Below, piece by piece: positions 17,037 to 25,917 of a stretch of 64,000 nt of DNA (its first letter is position 1; the number at the start of each line of letters is the position of its first letter). Below the pieces are notes generated by a model, which was given only the letters and a program-made list of their open reading frames with translations, was not told the origin of the DNA and made no database searches. Source of the stretch: Clostridia bacterium (GTDB taxonomy: Bacteria; Bacillota; Clostridia; Lachnospirales; Lachnospiraceae); contig CAJTHL010000001.1 in NCBI GenBank assembly GCA_910576205.1, positions 124,001 through 188,000 of the forward strand. Reading direction: 5' to 3'. Made by a program: the position numbers and the translations under genes.

Positions 17037-18050
17037 CTACCCGGTAATATCATACAGCACACGCTCCCCGTTCTTCCAGGCCATCTGCTCCACCATGTCT
17101 GCGGAGAAGCCGGCCTTTCTAAGCCCATCAAAGAGAAGCTCCATCCTGGTGGGGTCCCCGATCTCCAGACGGCTCTGGATACCGTCGAAATCCGTGCCAA
17201 TGGCCACACAGTTTATCCCGCCTACCTGCACCATATGGCGCACCTGGGCGATCATATCCTCCAGACGGCTGTCCCAGCTTTCTGTATCCTTCCCCAGAAA
17301 CGCGGAGCAGAAGTTAAGTCCTGTCACGCCGCCCTTTTCGGCCAGGGCCCGGAGCATCTCATCCGTCAGGTTACGGGGATGGGGGGACAGCGCCCGGCAG
17401 TTGGAGTGGGAGGCCACAAAGGGTTTCTTTGAAATCCTGACCACGTCCCAGAATCCCCCGTCGGATAAATGGGACACGTCCACAATCACCCCAAGACTGT
17501 TCATATATTCCACAGCCTCTTTCCCAAAGGGTTTAAGCCCCCGCTCCATAATCTCCCGCTTCCGGGAATTTGGAAATCCAAAGCAGTTCTCATAATTCCA
17601 GGTAAGAGTAATCAGCGATACGCCCAGCTCCTGGTAGTAAGCCTCCAGCTTTTCCATGCTTCCATTCAGGCTTCTCCCATCCTCCAGGGTAAAAAAAGCG
17701 GCAAGCTTCCCCTCTCTCTTAGCCTCCCCCATCTGGGAAGCCGTCTTAACCAGGCGCATCTCCTTCCCGTATTTTTCCTGGGTATTCCCAAGAATGCCTT
17801 TCAAGGCCCGGATATACGCCTCCTCCATCCAGAAGGGCTCTTCCTCGCCGTCTCCTTTTCCGGAAAAACACCGCTCCCACCAGTCCCCGCTCTCCCTGGG
17901 CGGCACAAAGGCCGCAAAAAACTGGGCGTCCACGCCTCCCCGGCGCAGACGCTCAATATCTATGGAAGCTTCCGGAAATTTTCCAATTTCTTCCATTTTC
18001 TTCTCATAGGCAAGCATTAATGTATCACAGTGAAAATCAAGATATCCCAT
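17037..18050 (-). CDS. Membrane dipeptidase family (peptidase M19)
   Basis: A 337-residue zinc dipeptidase-like enzyme. Metal-binding motifs are FHCDTL (HxD, residues 7-9), the bridging Glu in FFTLEDGRS (about 125), VDVSHLSDGGFWD, ASHSNCRALSPHPRNLTD, and the Asp in AIGTDFDGI. Bacterial members cleave dipeptides, sometimes with D-amino acids, and may act in the cytosol because no signal peptide is seen. It follows the NhaC antiporter by 22 bases with GGGGGT as ribosome site, so the two are probably one operon. Confidence 0.92.
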   Translation of the reverse strand: MGYLDFHCDTLMLAYEKKMEEIGKFPEASIDIERLRRGGVDAQFFAAFVPPRESGDWWERCFSGKGDGEEEPFWMEEAYIRALKGILGNTQEKYGKEMRLVKTASQMGEAKREGKLAAFFTLEDGRSLNGSMEKLEAYYQELGVSLITLTWNYENCFGFPNSRKREIMERGLKPFGKEAVEYMNSLGVIVDVSHLSDGGFWDVVRISKKPFVASHSNCRALSPHPRNLTDEMLRALAEKGGVTGLNFCSAFLGKDTESWDSRLEDMIAQVRHMVQVGGINCVAIGTDFDGIQSRLEIGDPTRMELLFDGLRKAGFSADMVEQMAWKNGERVLYDITG

Positions 18051-18072
18051 TCTATCTATACCCCCTCTGTTT

Positions 18073-19347
18073 TTACTGGTCTTTCCGCACCATCATCAGC
18101 GCCAGCACACACACCAGCATCAGCATGGGGTAAAAGACATAGGGGATGATAGCCATAGGGGACAGCCCCGTCTGTCCTGCCGCCAGCAGAATCTGTGCGC
18201 CGTAGGGGATAAGTCCCTGGGCGGCGGAGGTGAAGATATCCAGGATGGAAGCCGTCCGCTTGGGACTCACGCCGAAATCGTCGCTGATTTCCTTAGCGAT
18301 AGGTCCTGCCATAACGATGGCAATGGTATTGTTGGCCGTAGCCATATCCACCAGAAAGGACAGTCCCGCAACGCCGAACTGGGCCCCTTTCCTGCCACGG
18401 ATATGGGAGTGGATTTTCTCCAGAATGTAGGCGATTCCCCCGTTTTTCTTTACCAAAGACACGATACATGCCACGATCATGGAGATTACCGTAATATCGT
18501 ACATGGAGGTAATGCCAGATCCCATGGCCTGGAAACACTGGTCAAGAGGCAGGGACCCGGTAATAAGCCCTACAAGCAGGGATGCCACCGTACCGCCAAT
18601 CAGCACCACAAACACATTGATTCCAATCAAGGCTCCCACCAGCACCAGAAGATACGGGATTACCTGTAAAATATGGTAAGAAAGCGTCATATCCAGGGAA
18701 TAGGAGGCTCCTCTTGTCATGAACACATAGAGCAGAATAGCGATAATGGCCGCCGGAAGCACAAGAAGGAAATTCTCTTTAAATTTGTCCCGCATCTCAC
18801 AGCCCTGGGTACGGACTGCCGCTATGGTGGTATCGGAGATCATGGACAGGTTATCTCCAAACATGGCGCCGCTGACCACCGCGCCGATACAGATAGCCAG
18901 AGGAAAACCGGCTTTCTCGCTGATTCCCACCGCAATGGGCGCCAGAGCTCCAATCGTTCCCATACTGGTTCCCATGGACACAGAGATAAAACAGCCGATA
19001 ATCATAAGCCCGGCCACAACGATTCCCGAGGGCAGAAGGGAAAGTCCCAGATTTACCGTGCTTTCTACGCCTCCCGCAGCCGTCACCGTGCCGGAAAACG
19101 CCCCTGCGGCCAGGTAGATCAGGCACATGGTAATGATATTGTCATCCCCCACTCCCTCTGCTACTATATGCATCTTTTCCTGGAAACTATACTGTTTATT
19201 CTGCAAAAACGCCACCACAAGGGCAATGAGAAACGCCACAATAGCCGGCATACTGTAGAAATCCCTGGAGATAAGCCCCACACCCAGAAACAGCACCAGA
19301 AATATCCCGATTGGCAGAAGTCCCGCCAGCTTTCCTTTTTGTTCCAT
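18073..19347 (-). CDS. NhaC-family Na+/H+ antiporter-like permease
   Basis: A 424-residue membrane protein with about 11-12 helices. Characteristic stretches are SVSMGTSMGTIGALAPIAVG and GAVVSGAMFGDNLSMISDTT, the conserved core of NhaC and arginine/ornithine or malate-lactate exchangers, plus TANNTIAIVMAGPIA in the C-terminal repeat. The transported ion or acid cannot be fixed. Its pairing with a dipeptidase suggests a peptide or amino-acid related role. GGGGGA precedes the start. Confidence 0.87.
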   Translation of the reverse strand: MEQKGKLAGLLPIGIFLVLFLGVGLISRDFYSMPAIVAFLIALVVAFLQNKQYSFQEKMHIVAEGVGDDNIITMCLIYLAAGAFSGTVTAAGGVESTVNLGLSLLPSGIVVAGLMIIGCFISVSMGTSMGTIGALAPIAVGISEKAGFPLAICIGAVVSGAMFGDNLSMISDTTIAAVRTQGCEMRDKFKENFLLVLPAAIIAILLYVFMTRGASYSLDMTLSYHILQVIPYLLVLVGALIGINVFVVLIGGTVASLLVGLITGSLPLDQCFQAMGSGITSMYDITVISMIVACIVSLVKKNGGIAYILEKIHSHIRGRKGAQFGVAGLSFLVDMATANNTIAIVMAGPIAKEISDDFGVSPKRTASILDIFTSAAQGLIPYGAQILLAAGQTGLSPMAIIPYVFYPMLMLVCVLALMMVRKDQ

Positions 19348-19426
19348 TTTCGTAAATCCCCCTTTTTATTTTTTCCGTATTGTGTGTATATTCCCATCCA
19401 TACAGGCCCTTATTTCTCAGTATATT

Positions 19427-20086
19427 TCAATCCCTGGCCTCTATGAGAATCAATACCCCCTTTGTAAATACAATCTGCCCTTCCGCCTCCACAATCTCGT
19501 TGCTGACCCCAAGGCCTGCGCTTCCTGTGCTGGTAAGGGTAAAATCCGTCAGCGGATATTTAAAGCCCTTCAGACAGACGCCCTCCACCAGGGTAGTCAG
19601 AGGCAACAGCGACACATAGTCTCCGTACTGCTCCTCCTTCCGGATGACCACAGGTTTCCGGATAAGCCGGATACGGTTCCTGGCATCCAGCATCTGGCAA
19701 TCCACTCCCGCAGAAAGAGCCAGTGCCATGGTCTGGACATTTCCCAGAGTGTGATCCAGGCGGCTCCCCATAGCTCCCAGAATGGTGACGGAGGAGCTTC
19801 CAAGCTCCAGGGCCAGCTCCAGGGCAATCTGGGTGTCGGTAGCGTCCTTTACCGGATTAAAGGCCCGGATTTCTATATCCTCCTGGCTCCGGTACCACGT
19901 TACAAGCTCCGGGTCCGCCGTGTCGAAATCCCCCACAATATGGGTGGGGCGTATCCGGTTCCTGTACAGAAAGGCCAGCCCGTTGTCCACGCCGATAAGG
20001 TTCCGGAAAGAATGTTCTCTTAGAAAAGTGAGGGCAAACTCCTCCTGGATGCTGCCCCCGCTTACGATGACTGTATGACTGCTCAT
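19427..20086 (-). CDS. thiN: Thiamine diphosphokinase
   Basis: A 219-residue enzyme converting thiamine to thiamine diphosphate with ATP. Diagnostic motifs are GVDNGLAFL (about residue 33), VGDFDTAD, the catalytic DATDTQIALELALELG, GAMGSRLDHTLGN and the C-terminal beta domain with GVSNEIV. It overlaps rpe by four bases, and together they form the tail of the rsgA-rpe-thiN cluster conserved in Firmicutes. Confidence 0.93.
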   Translation of the reverse strand: MSSHTVIVSGGSIQEEFALTFLREHSFRNLIGVDNGLAFLYRNRIRPTHIVGDFDTADPELVTWYRSQEDIEIRAFNPVKDATDTQIALELALELGSSSVTILGAMGSRLDHTLGNVQTMALALSAGVDCQMLDARNRIRLIRKPVVIRKEEQYGDYVSLLPLTTLVEGVCLKGFKYPLTDFTLTSTGSAGLGVSNEIVEAEGQIVFTKGVLILIEARD

Positions 20087-20736
20087 TTTTCCATAACCTT
20101 AAGGAAATCCTTTACATTCTGCTCCACGTCCCCGGAAAATACAGCGGAGCCCGCCACAATCACATTGGCGCCTGCGTCCAGCACCTTCTGAAGATTGTCA
20201 AGCTTCACACCGCCGTCAACCTCCACATCCACGGAAAGGCCCCGCTCTGTGATGATTCGGCGAAGCTCCTCGATTTTCCGGGTGCAGCTCTCAATATATT
20301 TCTGGCCGCCAAAGCCAGGATTCACGGACATCAGAAGCACCATGTCCACATCCTCCAGAATATATTCCAGCTCTGAAAGAGGAGTGGCAGGATTCAGCAC
20401 GACGCCTGCCTTCAGCCCCTTTTCCTTAATGGCGGCGATTGTCCGGTTCAGATGCTTACATGCCTCCACATGAACCGTAATAATATCCGCCCCGCAGGCG
20501 GCAAAATCGTCAATATAGCGGACAGGCTCCGTAATCATCAGATGCACGTCCAGAACCATATCCGTAATCCTGCGGATGGCGGAAATCAGCGGCATTCCAA
20601 AGGAAATGCTGGGCACAAAATCCCCGTCCATCACGTCAATGTGCAGATACCGGGCCCCGGCCCTCTCCACCTTTTTGATATCCTCCTCCAGGTGTGCAAA
20701 ATCCGCGGCTAAAATCGATGGCGACAACAGATTCAT
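20083..20736 (-). CDS. rpe: Ribulose-phosphate 3-epimerase
   Basis: A 217-residue TIM-barrel enzyme that interconverts ribulose 5-phosphate and xylulose 5-phosphate. Family motifs are LSPSILAADFAHLEED, HIDVMDGDFVPSISFG, LDVHLMI, MSVNPGFGGQKYI and VDGGVKLDN. The start is ATG 20736, set by GGAGG nine bases upstream; the longer in-frame ATG at 20769 would overlap rsgA. It sits one base after the rsgA stop and overlaps thiN. Confidence 0.96.
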   Translation of the reverse strand: MNLLSPSILAADFAHLEEDIKKVERAGARYLHIDVMDGDFVPSISFGMPLISAIRRITDMVLDVHLMITEPVRYIDDFAACGADIITVHVEACKHLNRTIAAIKEKGLKAGVVLNPATPLSELEYILEDVDMVLLMSVNPGFGGQKYIESCTRKIEELRRIITERGLSVDVEVDGGVKLDNLQKVLDAGANVIVAGSAVFSGDVEQNVKDFLKVMEK

Positions 20737-20737
20737 A

Positions 20738-21682
20738 TCAATACTTCCTCCTTTGCTTAAGCTCCTCATAGAGATTTACATAATTATCATAACGGTTCTG
20801 GCTGATCTCCCCGGCCTCCAAAGCCTCCTTCACGCAGCATCCCGGCTCCTTGAGATGCTGGCATCCCTGGAACCGGCATGTATCCCGGTAGCGGGAAAAT
20901 TCCGGAAAATATTCCTGCAATTCCTCCTTCTCCATCTCTGGCATATACAGGGAGCTAAAACCCGGGGTATCGCAGATATAGCCCGGATGGGGACTTTCTG
21001 ACATAACGGGAAGCTCCTCTGACATATCCGGAACATCCTGCCAGGACTCCTTTCTCTCCAGGGCAAACAGCTCCGCGTGCCGGGTGGTATGGCGTCCCCG
21101 CTGGATTTTTTCGCTTATGGCGCCTGTCTCCATATGGCCCCAGGGCTGAAGCAGGTTGATAAGGGAGGATTTCCCCACGCCGGAAGGCCCTGCAAGCACG
21201 GTGGTTTTTCCCGCAAGCCTTCTTTGAATCTCCTGGATTCCCTCCTGCGCCTTTACGCTGGCAAAGAGGAGATCGTAGCCACAGGGCCGGTACACGGCCG
21301 CCAGACGGGCAGCCTCCTCCTGGGACGCCAGGTCCTTTTTGTTAAAACAGATAACGGTATGTACCTGCTGTCGCTCCATCATAATCAGAAAACGATCCAG
21401 CAGGTTCAGATTAGGCTTCGGTTTATCTGCGGCAAAAATAACAAGCGCCTGATCTACATTTGCCACCGCAGGGCGGACAAGCGCGTTCTTCCTTGGAAGA
21501 ATGGCCGTCAGATTCCCCTCCCGGGCCTTCGCATCAAGCACTGTAATCTCTACATCGTCCCCAACCAGAGGCTTGACGCTCCGGTTGCGGAAGATTCCCT
21601 TTGCCTTGCATTCATAGAGGCCGGATTCCGCTACGTGAACATAGTAGAATCCGGCAATTCCTTTAACGATTTTTCCCTGCAT
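20738..21682 (-). CDS. rsgA: Ribosome small-subunit-dependent GTPase A
   Basis: A 314-residue circularly permuted GTPase that helps mature the 30S subunit. An OB-fold N-terminus (about 1-65) is followed by G-motifs in permuted order: NKKD (G4, about 118), GPSGVGKSSL (G1, about 171) and DTPGFSS (G3, about 232). The C-terminal zinc knuckle is CRFQGCQHLKEPGCCV. It lies directly downstream of prkC and upstream of rpe, the standard Firmicute order. Confidence 0.96.
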   Translation of the reverse strand: MQGKIVKGIAGFYYVHVAESGLYECKAKGIFRNRSVKPLVGDDVEITVLDAKAREGNLTAILPRKNALVRPAVANVDQALVIFAADKPKPNLNLLDRFLIMMERQQVHTVICFNKKDLASQEEAARLAAVYRPCGYDLLFASVKAQEGIQEIQRRLAGKTTVLAGPSGVGKSSLINLLQPWGHMETGAISEKIQRGRHTTRHAELFALERKESWQDVPDMSEELPVMSESPHPGYICDTPGFSSLYMPEMEKEELQEYFPEFSRYRDTCRFQGCQHLKEPGCCVKEALEAGEISQNRYDNYVNLYEELKQRRKY

Positions 21683-21739
21683 ATAAAGTGTCCTTTACAA
21701 GGAGGTTTTTGGTTGGAAACCCTTAAGGCTTCCCTTAAC

Positions 21740-24064
21740 TTATGGGTTTGACGGAGATGCCGGTTTTTGATACTCTCCATAATACTTCACGGAGATTGTT
21801 GACCCCTTGTCAACTGTTGCGCCGCTATGGCCGTAAATCCTGCCTGCGTCAGCCTCGCTAGGCGCAGGATCCCCGATTGTTCCCTGTACTGTCACCTTTC
21901 CGCCAAGCATTGCATTGGCCTCCGCCACAGTCTTTCCATTCAGCGACGGCACATCTACCTTCTCCGTCCCTTTGCTGACCCAGATGGTAATGGTGGAACC
22001 AGCCTTCACCGTAGAGCCGTTTGCCGGATCCGTACGGGTTACCCGGCCGCTTGTACCGCCAAATTCATAATCCACCCTGGGATTTAAGCCCTTTTCCTTG
22101 GCCTTGGCCACTGCCTCGGCCTCTGTCATGCCAACGTAGTTGCTGATATAAACCTCTTTTATCTCCGGCCCCTTGCTGATAACAAAGCTTACCGCCGTCC
22201 CCTCGGCCACCTCCGTGTTGGGGGAGATGGACTGGGAAACCACATAGCCGGCCTCCACCTTGTCGTTAAATTCCTGTGTGACATTGCCTACGGACAGCTT
22301 TGCAGCCGACAGCTTTTCCTTAGCCCTGCTCTCTGTGCTTCCCTTGATATCGGGCACGGGAACCTTGCTCTCCTCGGGTCCCTTGCTGACCACAATCTTC
22401 ACCACACTGCCCTTGGAAGCTGACGAACCGCCCTTAGGTGAAGTAGAGATTACCTTTCCTTCCTCTACTGTGGGGCTGAACTCTGTGGAGATATCCGCCA
22501 CAAACCCCTCCGCCGTAATCTTGTTCTGGGCTTCCAGCTCCGAGAGGCCTGTCACATCCGGAACCGGGATTTCCTGGCTGCCCCCGCAGATATCCACAAT
22601 GATCTGGGTGTTTTTCTCTACCTTCGTCCCCTTTTCCACGTCCTGGCCGATAATCTGGCCTTCCTCGTACTCCGCAGACTCCCGGGTTTCCCCAAAACCG
22701 ATGCCAAGTCCCAGATCGTTCAGCATGGTCTTGGCCTCCGAATAGCTCTTGCCCAGCAGATCCGGAACCTCCACTTCCTCCTCGTCCACCACATCCTCAA
22801 TCTGGATATCGTCGTCCTCTGGCAGGTTATCCTTTTCAGACCGGCCGATTCCAAACATCTTAAAGAGAATGACAATAATAATAATTACAATAATCACGGC
22901 CGCCGCAATGCCGCCTATGGTCATGATCTTCTCCAGACGGGGATCTAAAGCGCCGTCCTCATCGTCCTCGTCGCCGTCCTCCTCATCATAGCCTTCCTCG
23001 TCGTAGCCGTCATCGTCGTACTCGTCATCGTAACCGTCATCGTCGTATTCATCGTCATAACGGTCGTCCTCGTCGTAGCCGTCATAATCATCCTCATCCC
23101 CGTACAAATCCTCATCCTCCAGATCGTATTCCGATCTGGGCACGTGGATGCGGCCCGTCTCCTCCTTGATACGGGTAAGGTCATCGTGGCTTAAAGCAAC
23201 GGTTTTCGCTCCCCGGGTCACCATATGCTTGACAAAATCTTCGTCCGGCGTCACAAGGGACTGCTTTAAATCCGCCTGCAGCTCCGCGATATTGACATAT
23301 CTTCTGTCCGGGCTTTTTTCCGTACACTTAAGAATAATCTGCTCCAGGCTCACAGGCACATTGGAGGCATAGACTCTGGGAGGCACAATTTCCTCCTGCA
23401 GATGTTTTACCGCCACGGCCACGCTGGTCTCCCCGTCAAAGGGCACCCGGCCCGTGACCATCTCGTAGAGTACGACGCCCAGGGAGTAAATGTCGCTCTT
23501 GGCATCGCTGTAACCGCCTCTGGCCTGTTCCGGGGAAATGTAATGCACGGACCCCATGGCGTCCGATGTATTTGTGTTGGAAGACGCGGATTTGGCAATG
23601 CCAAAGTCTGTCACCTTCACTTTGCCTTCCTTGGAAATAATGATATTCTGGGGTTTGATATCCCGGTGAACAATCTGGTTGTTGTGGGCGATCTCCAGAC
23701 CTGCGGATACCTGGATGGCAATACTGGTGGCCTCCTTTACGGTCAGACGTCCTTTCCTCTCAATATAATTCTTGAGGGTAATACCTTCCACCAGCTCCAT
23801 AACGATATATTTGATGTTCTGCTCATCCCCCACGTCATAGACATTCACAATGTTGGGATGGGCCAGGGCGGCCGCCGCCTGGGCTTCCTCCTTGAATTTG
23901 CGGACAAAATTCCTGTCCTCCACAAACTCGTCCTTCAGAACCTTTACGGCCACCAGACGGTTAAGCTTATGATCTTTTCCTTTAAAGACATCCGCCATGC
24001 CGCCGGATCCAACCTTTTCCAGTACCTCGTAACGGTCTCCCAAAAACATTCCTATTCTAATCAT
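21740..24064 (-). CDS. prkC: PASTA-domain Ser/Thr kinase (PrkC/Stk1 type)
   Basis: A 774-residue envelope-sensing kinase. The kinase domain (about 1-270) carries GSGGMADVFKG, VAVKVL, HRDIKPQN, DFGIAKS and HYISPEQARGG. A 60-residue linker (about 315-370) is almost only Asp, Glu, Tyr and Gly in imperfect DDEYDDDGYD repeats. One membrane helix (about 385-405) follows, then five extracellular PASTA repeats (from about 430) that bind muropeptides or lipid II in relatives. It is followed by rsgA and preceded by its phosphatase prpC. The acidic Tyr-rich linker is far longer than in Bacillus PrkC. Confidence 0.96.
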   Translation of the reverse strand: MIRIGMFLGDRYEVLEKVGSGGMADVFKGKDHKLNRLVAVKVLKDEFVEDRNFVRKFKEEAQAAAALAHPNIVNVYDVGDEQNIKYIVMELVEGITLKNYIERKGRLTVKEATSIAIQVSAGLEIAHNNQIVHRDIKPQNIIISKEGKVKVTDFGIAKSASSNTNTSDAMGSVHYISPEQARGGYSDAKSDIYSLGVVLYEMVTGRVPFDGETSVAVAVKHLQEEIVPPRVYASNVPVSLEQIILKCTEKSPDRRYVNIAELQADLKQSLVTPDEDFVKHMVTRGAKTVALSHDDLTRIKEETGRIHVPRSEYDLEDEDLYGDEDDYDGYDEDDRYDDEYDDDGYDDEYDDDGYDEEGYDEEDGDEDDEDGALDPRLEKIMTIGGIAAAVIIVIIIIVILFKMFGIGRSEKDNLPEDDDIQIEDVVDEEEVEVPDLLGKSYSEAKTMLNDLGLGIGFGETRESAEYEEGQIIGQDVEKGTKVEKNTQIIVDICGGSQEIPVPDVTGLSELEAQNKITAEGFVADISTEFSPTVEEGKVISTSPKGGSSASKGSVVKIVVSKGPEESKVPVPDIKGSTESRAKEKLSAAKLSVGNVTQEFNDKVEAGYVVSQSISPNTEVAEGTAVSFVISKGPEIKEVYISNYVGMTEAEAVAKAKEKGLNPRVDYEFGGTSGRVTRTDPANGSTVKAGSTITIWVSKGTEKVDVPSLNGKTVAEANAMLGGKVTVQGTIGDPAPSEADAGRIYGHSGATVDKGSTISVKYYGEYQKPASPSNP

Positions 24065-24076
24065 ATTCTACCTCGC

Positions 24077-24808
24077 CTATTCCTGCCTGATTACCACAAC
24101 TGCAATGTTATCTTTTCCGCCTCTTCTGTTTGCCGCCAGAATCAGCTCCTCAACCTTCCCCCGGGGAGTGTTGTGCCTGTCCATGATTTCCGCGATTTCC
24201 TGGTCTTCCAGCATATTGGTCAGACCGTCCGAGCACAAAAGCAGGCATTCTCCTTTAGAAAAGTTTGTGTCAAAGTAATCCGGTTCCACCCGCTCTGACA
24301 CACCGATTGCACGTGTAATAATATTTTTATCAGGATGGTTTCTGGCTTCCTCCCTGGAAAGCTCTCCCAGATGAACCATCTCCTCCACAAGAGAATGATC
24401 CGTAGTAATCTGTTCCATGGAGCTTCCCACCTTGTACAGGCGGCTGTCGCCCACATTCACCACATAGGCCAGCCCCTTTTCCTCATCAATGGTGGCAATA
24501 ACCAGCGTCGTTCCCATCCCCGTATAGTCCATGGATTCCCTTGCCTTCTCCAGAAGCTTCTGGTTGGCATACTGGACCGCTCCCTTCAGAATCTGAAACG
24601 GATTGGTCTGCATACTCTTTGAAATGGCTTCCTGCACCATATCCACCGTATACTCCGAAGCCAGATCGCCGGCCTTGTGGCCGCCCATGCCGTCCGCAAC
24701 CATAAACAGGTTCGGCAGATTCCCCACTGGTTGTTCGGTAAGAAAAATGTAGTCCTGGTTGATTGTGCGTACCCGGCCCACATCTTTTAGTCCATATGAC
24801 GTCAGCAT
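24077..24808 (-). CDS. prpC: PP2C-type Ser/Thr phosphatase (PrpC/Stp1)
   Basis: A 243-residue metal-dependent phosphatase that reverses PrkC phosphorylation. PP2C motifs are GRVRTINQD, FMVADGMGGHKAGD, NVGDSRLYK, DHSLV, LLCSDGLTNM and GGKDNIAVVVI, with the expected metal-binding aspartates. GGGAGG precedes the start. The start overlaps the end of rlmN by seven bases, and prkC begins 12 bases after the stop, so the three are co-expressed. Confidence 0.95.
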   Translation of the reverse strand: MLTSYGLKDVGRVRTINQDYIFLTEQPVGNLPNLFMVADGMGGHKAGDLASEYTVDMVQEAISKSMQTNPFQILKGAVQYANQKLLEKARESMDYTGMGTTLVIATIDEEKGLAYVVNVGDSRLYKVGSSMEQITTDHSLVEEMVHLGELSREEARNHPDKNIITRAIGVSERVEPDYFDTNFSKGECLLLCSDGLTNMLEDQEIAEIMDRHNTPRGKVEELILAANRRGGKDNIAVVVIRQE

Positions 24809-25917
24809 TGGTTCCTCCCCTCCATGTAACTCTTCCGAAGTTGTCCGCAGGCGCCGTCAATATCGCGCCCCATTTCCCTTCTTATAGTAACATTTATCCC
24901 ATAATTTTCAAGTTTATTTTTGAAATTACCGATATTTTTTTGCTCTGGCTGCACAAAAGCCCGCTCCCGCACAGGGTTCACGGGGATCAGATTCACATGG
25001 CATTTCAGGTCTCCGGCAAGCTCTGCAAGCAGCTTCGCGTCCTCCCCGGTGTCGTTAAAGCCCGCCACCAGGCTGTATTCAAAAGAGATGCGCCGGCCTG
25101 TTTTTTGAAAATAATACCGGCACGCCTCCAGCACCTCCAAAAGCCCGTACCGCCTGGCTATGGGCATCAGCTCACAGCGCTTCTCCTGGGTGGCGGCGTG
25201 AAGGGACAGGGCCAGCGTAACGGCAAGGCCTTCCTCCGCCAGAGCCCGGATTCCCGGCACAATGCCGCAGGTGGACACGGTGATATTCCGCTGACTCAAA
25301 TGAAGCCCTCCCTTACAGGTGAGAAGGCCCAGAAAACGCACCAGATTGTCGTAGTTGTCCAGCGGTTCCCCGGTTCCCATAACCACCACATGGGACACCC
25401 GCTCTCCAAGCAGCCGGGTGATCTGGTAGACCTGTTCCAGCATTTCCGAGGGGCGCAAAGACCGCTCCAGGCCGCCGATGGTGGACGCGCAGAAGCGGCA
25501 CCCCATGCGGCAGCCCGCCTGGGAAGAAATACAAACGGAATTTCCGTATTTATAACGCATCAGAACACTTTCAATCACCAGGCCGTCGGACAGGCGGAAC
25601 AAAAATTTGCGCGTACCGTCTGTTTTGGAGGTCTGCACCTCCACAAGCTCCAGGGAGACGTATTCATATTCCTGTTTTAAGGTTTCCCGGAAACCCTTAG
25701 ACAAATTCGTCATTTCGTCAAATCCGTCTGCCAGTTTTTCATGCATCCAGGAAAAGAGCTGCTCCGCCCGGAAAGGCTTTTCTCCCAGCTCCGTCACGGC
25801 CTGGCGAAGTTCCTTCAGGGTTAAGGATTTGATATCCGCCCGCTGTATACCAGTATTTTCTATGGCATTTCCATTTTTTTCGTTTCTATTACCAGTTTCC
25901 ATTAATTCAGCTTCCAT
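24802..25917 (-). CDS. rlmN: 23S rRNA (adenine2503-C2)-methyltransferase RlmN
   Basis: A 371-residue radical-SAM enzyme that methylates A2503 of 23S rRNA, and A37 in some tRNAs. The radical-SAM cluster motif is CRMGCRFC (about residue 130), preceded by VCISSQAG. GTGEPLDNYD, STCGIVPGIR and the C-terminal DIDGACGQL with the accessory Cys are present. The start is uncertain: ATG 25917 overlaps the rsmB stop and seems best, but ATG at 25947 or 25902 is possible. It is coupled with rsmB and prpC. Confidence 0.94.
   Translation of the reverse strand: MEAELMETGNRNEKNGNAIENTGIQRADIKSLTLKELRQAVTELGEKPFRAEQLFSWMHEKLADGFDEMTNLSKGFRETLKQEYEYVSLELVEVQTSKTDGTRKFLFRLSDGLVIESVLMRYKYGNSVCISSQAGCRMGCRFCASTIGGLERSLRPSEMLEQVYQITRLLGERVSHVVVMGTGEPLDNYDNLVRFLGLLTCKGGLHLSQRNITVSTCGIVPGIRALAEEGLAVTLALSLHAATQEKRCELMPIARRYGLLEVLEACRYYFQKTGRRISFEYSLVAGFNDTGEDAKLLAELAGDLKCHVNLIPVNPVRERAFVQPEQKNIGNFKNKLENYGINVTIRREMGRDIDGACGQLRKSYMEGRNQC

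Noticed and set aside
18673..19446. 257-codon plus-strand ORF opposite the NhaC-like gene
   Set aside because: Full of His, Arg, Asn and Gln with no ribosome site; it is the antisense of a conserved transporter.
23402..24298. 298-codon plus-strand ORF opposite prkC/prpC
   Set aside because: Antisense to highly conserved kinase and phosphatase motifs; composition typical of a shadow frame.
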